Assembly (NCBI GenBank): GCA_018066285.1
Contig: JAGHRS010000008.1
Span: 60,864 to 124,863 of the forward strand
Length of the DNA stretch: 64,000 bases
Reading direction: 5' to 3'
From: Candidatus Treponema caballi
GTDB lineage: Bacteria; Spirochaetota; Spirochaetia; Treponematales; Treponemataceae
Below, piece after piece: positions 61,549 to 64,000 of this stretch; the first letter of the stretch is position 1; each line of letters begins with the position of its first letter. A program made the position numbers and the translations under genes. The notes beneath the pieces are model-generated. The model searched no databases. It was not told where the DNA came from and saw only the letters and a program-made list of their open reading frames with translations.

Positions 61549-63951
61549 ATGGATGGTAAGAAATCTCTTTCTGAACGTGACATAATCACAAAATACATTC
61601 TTCCCGCAATAGAACAGTCTGGCTGGAACAAGCAGACTCAGATAAGGGAAGAAGTATCTTTTACAGCAGGCCGTATTTTTGTAAAAGGAAAAAAGACAAA
61701 ACGTGGTGAGCAAAAACGTGCTGATATAATCATCTATTATAAACCTAATATTCCTGTTGCTGTTGTTGAAGCAAAAGATAACAATCATACTGTCGGAGCT
61801 GGAATGCAGCAGGCTTTGGAATATGCAGGAATTCTTGATATTCCTGTGGCAATTAGTAGTAATGGTGATGGTTTTGTAATTCAATATCGAAAAAACTGTG
61901 GAAATACAGTTACAGAAAATGCAGATTTAGATTACTTCCCGACTCCAGATGAACTTTGGGAATGCTATAAAAAATACAATGGAATCGTGACTAAAGAAGC
62001 AGAAGAAACATCTCTTTCATCTTACTTTTTTGATTCCAATGGCCGCTCTCCTCGTTACTATCAGCGGATTGCAATCAATAGAACTGTAGAAGCCATTGCC
62101 CGCGGACAGAACCGCATTCTCTTAGTAATGGCTACTGGAACTGGTAAAACTTATACAGCCTTTCAGATTATTTACCGTCTCTGGAAATCAGGCTGTAAAA
62201 AACGAATCCTTTATCTAGCTGATAGAAATAATCTTATTACTCAAACAAAAAAAGGTGATTTCAAGCATTTCAAAGATAAGTGTCATATCATCAAGCATAA
62301 AAAAATTGATAAATCATATGAAATCTATCTGGCACTTTACCAGGGACTTACAAATTATGATGATGAAACTGATGCTTACAAACAGTTCAGCCCGGATTTC
62401 TTTGATCTCATTATTGTAGACGAATGTCATCGTGGTTCAGTTGATGAAGACAAAGCCTGGCACAAAATCCTTAATTACTTTACTTCTGCAACACAGATTG
62501 GTATGACCGCCACTCCAAAAGAAACAAAGGCACTTTCAAATATTGAATACTTTGGCGAGCCACTTTATACATATTCACTTAAGCAGGGAATTGATGATGG
62601 CTTCCTTGCTCCATATAAGGTTCTTCGTGTTGGAATGAATGTTGATTTGGAAGGTTATCGCCCAGAGCGTGGTAAAACTGATATTGACGGCGAACTTGTA
62701 GAGGACCGTCTTTATAACACAAAAGACTTTGACCGAAACATCGTAATTGATGAAAGAACAAATCTTGTTGCTAAAAAAATAATGGAATATCTTACCAACT
62801 CTGATCCAATGTCAAAGACGATTGTTTTCTGTGTTGATATTGAACACGCAGAACGAATGCGACAGGCTCTGTTAAAATATGCACCTGAAGAGATTACTGC
62901 AAAATCTGATAAATATGTGGTTCGCATTACAGGTGATGATCCGGTTGCAAAAGGATATCTGGAAGATTTTATAAATCCCGAAAGCCGCTTTCCTGTAATC
63001 GCCACAACTTCCAAATTAATGAGTACAGGTACAGATGCACAGACTTGTAAATTGATTTGTCTTGATGAAAATATTGGTTCTATGACCGAGTTCAAACAGA
63101 TAATTGGTCGTGGAACACGAATCAATGAAGATTACGGAAAACAGTATTTTACAATCATTGACTTTAGAAATGTTACAGATAAATTTGCAGATAAAGATTT
63201 TGATGGAGCTCCTGTAAAAATTAAAGAATCTCGGCAGGACGATTCACTTTCTGAAGATATGATTGATGAAGGAACTGGCGAAGAACAGATTGACCCTGTT
63301 ACAGGTGAAGGCATTGTTTTTGAAGAAGAAGTTTATGGATATAATGACGAGCCTTGCATCTTGGGGGAAGATGAGCCTGAGTATGGCAGAAAGAAAATCT
63401 ATGTAGCTGGAGTTGATGTAAGTGTTCTTAGTGAACGCCGACAATTTCTTGATGCAAACGGAAAACTTATTACCTGCAGTTTAAAAGAATACACAAAAAC
63501 TGGAATCCTTACTTCTTACCGTTCGTTGGACAGCTTCCTGCAGGCCTGGAATGATGCAGAAAAGAAAAAGATAATCATTCAGGAACTGGAAAACCAGGGA
63601 CTGATTTTTGAAGAATTAAAAGAAGAAATAAAATCAGATTTAGATATCTTTGATTTAATCTGTCACATTGCTTGGGATGCTCCAGCACTAACAAGGAAAG
63701 AACGTGCAGAAAATGTTCGTAAGCGCAATTACTGGACTAAGTACGGTGAACAGGCAAGAAATGTTTTGAACGCATTGCTCGAAAAATACGCAGAAACCGG
63801 AATTGAAAATATCGAAGATATGAAGGTCCTTACAGTTGAACCATTAAAGGATTTAGGAACACCATCGGAAATTGTAAATATTTTTGGCGGTAAGCAGAAT
63901 TATCTTGCAGCGTTGAAAGAACTGGAAGATGAGATTTATATGGTGGCGTAA
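61549..63951 (+). CDS. hsdR: type I restriction enzyme R subunit
   Basis: The ATP-dependent translocase and nuclease subunit, 800 residues. The N-terminal nuclease has the PD-(D/E)xK pattern ADIIIYY...VAVVEAKD. The helicase has Walker A MATGTGKTYTAFQII, Walker B LIIVDECHRG, motif III MTATP and QIIGRGTRINEDYG. The C-terminal ~150 residues are helical and should contact the methylase. The start at 61549 follows a -10 box. The matching hsdM and hsdS are not in the window and should lie just downstream. The DNA looks more A/T-rich than the GH127 gene, hinting at transfer. Confidence 0.93.
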   Translation: MDGKKSLSERDIITKYILPAIEQSGWNKQTQIREEVSFTAGRIFVKGKKTKRGEQKRADIIIYYKPNIPVAVVEAKDNNHTVGAGMQQALEYAGILDIPVAISSNGDGFVIQYRKNCGNTVTENADLDYFPTPDELWECYKKYNGIVTKEAEETSLSSYFFDSNGRSPRYYQRIAINRTVEAIARGQNRILLVMATGTGKTYTAFQIIYRLWKSGCKKRILYLADRNNLITQTKKGDFKHFKDKCHIIKHKKIDKSYEIYLALYQGLTNYDDETDAYKQFSPDFFDLIIVDECHRGSVDEDKAWHKILNYFTSATQIGMTATPKETKALSNIEYFGEPLYTYSLKQGIDDGFLAPYKVLRVGMNVDLEGYRPERGKTDIDGELVEDRLYNTKDFDRNIVIDERTNLVAKKIMEYLTNSDPMSKTIVFCVDIEHAERMRQALLKYAPEEITAKSDKYVVRITGDDPVAKGYLEDFINPESRFPVIATTSKLMSTGTDAQTCKLICLDENIGSMTEFKQIIGRGTRINEDYGKQYFTIIDFRNVTDKFADKDFDGAPVKIKESRQDDSLSEDMIDEGTGEEQIDPVTGEGIVFEEEVYGYNDEPCILGEDEPEYGRKKIYVAGVDVSVLSERRQFLDANGKLITCSLKEYTKTGILTSYRSLDSFLQAWNDAEKKKIIIQELENQGLIFEELKEEIKSDLDIFDLICHIAWDAPALTRKERAENVRKRNYWTKYGEQARNVLNALLEKYAETGIENIEDMKVLTVEPLKDLGTPSEIVNIFGGKQNYLAALKELEDEIYMVA

Positions 63952-63979
63952 GAATTATACCTTTTAATTACCCAAAACC

Positions 63980-63991
63980 TAGTATATACTA
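63980..63991. promoter_or_regulatory. palindrome with -10 box at the window end
   Basis: TAGTATATACTA, a perfect 12-bp palindrome containing TATACT on both strands, 28 bases after hsdR. It is probably the -10 region of the next gene, which lies beyond the window. Confidence 0.25.
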
Positions 63992-64000
63992 AAAATTAGG

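Overview
The window looks like chromosome from a saccharolytic, motile Treponema-type spirochaete, probably gut- or rumen-associated. The evidence is a very long spirochaete-style GreA (about 900 residues), cytidylate kinase directly in front of ribosomal protein S1, a large chemotaxis cluster with CheD and an atypical CheA, many secreted TPR/HEAT proteins, and sugar genes (GH3, GH127, a YesMN-type two-component system with a carbohydrate ABC transporter). Genus assignment is inference; no rRNA gene is present.

Layout. 0.05-5.2 kb (+): dut, lptF, lptG, tgt and a secreted HEAT-repeat protein, ending at a bidirectional terminator. 5.3-9.0 kb (-): a TPR protein and long GreA. 9.2-13.1 kb (+): rpe and three envelope/TPR proteins. 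13.1-22.1 kb (+): recA, folK, scpA, scpB, a pseudouridine synthase, cmk, rpsA, a GAF-AAA-Fis regulator, a membrane TPR protein and a lipoprotein; then argH. 23.6-34 kb: chemotaxis island with (-) STAS-cheA-cheR-cheB-cheY, (+) cheW, (-) parA/minD-like ATPase, MCP-like soluble protein and cheD, and a (+) membrane chemoreceptor. 34-36.3 kb (+): polar amino-acid ABC transporter. 36.4-38.6 kb (+): rpsP-khpA-rimM-trmD-rplS. 38.8-41 kb (+): HD-GYP protein, YraN, a FlgM-like small protein and a Cys/His-motif protein. 41-42.2 kb: tatD (-) and tRNA-Leu(UAA) (+), diverging from one promoter region. 42.2-47.6 kb: hairpin clusters, a domain-swapped GH3 glucosidase, a nucleotidyltransferase pair and ilvE. 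47.7-52.8 kb (accessory): secreted protein, LytTR-DUF3021 pair, methyltransferase gene fragment, a LacI-like sensor fused to GGDEF, and a DNA adenine methylase. 52.9-61.5 kb (+): YesN regulator, two sugar permeases, YesM kinase, sugar-binding protein and GH127 arabinofuranosidase. 61.5 kb to the end: HsdR, with its M and S subunits presumably downstream.

Four signals go beyond annotation. (1) Many genes that begin transcription units have a -10-like hexamer 6-8 nt before the ATG and no Shine-Dalgarno, suggesting widespread leaderless mRNAs. (2) A 21-bp element lies at the same distance from the -10 of both the permease operon and the sugar-binding-protein gene, a candidate operator of the neighbouring YesN regulator. 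(3) Two intergenic clusters of perfect or near-perfect hairpins share the core GCTGGCGC. (4) Chemotaxis and c-di-GMP modules show unusual architecture: an MshEN-like insert in CheA, an overlapping STAS gene, a soluble MCP-like protein next to a ParA-like ATPase, and a sugar-sensor/GGDEF fusion.
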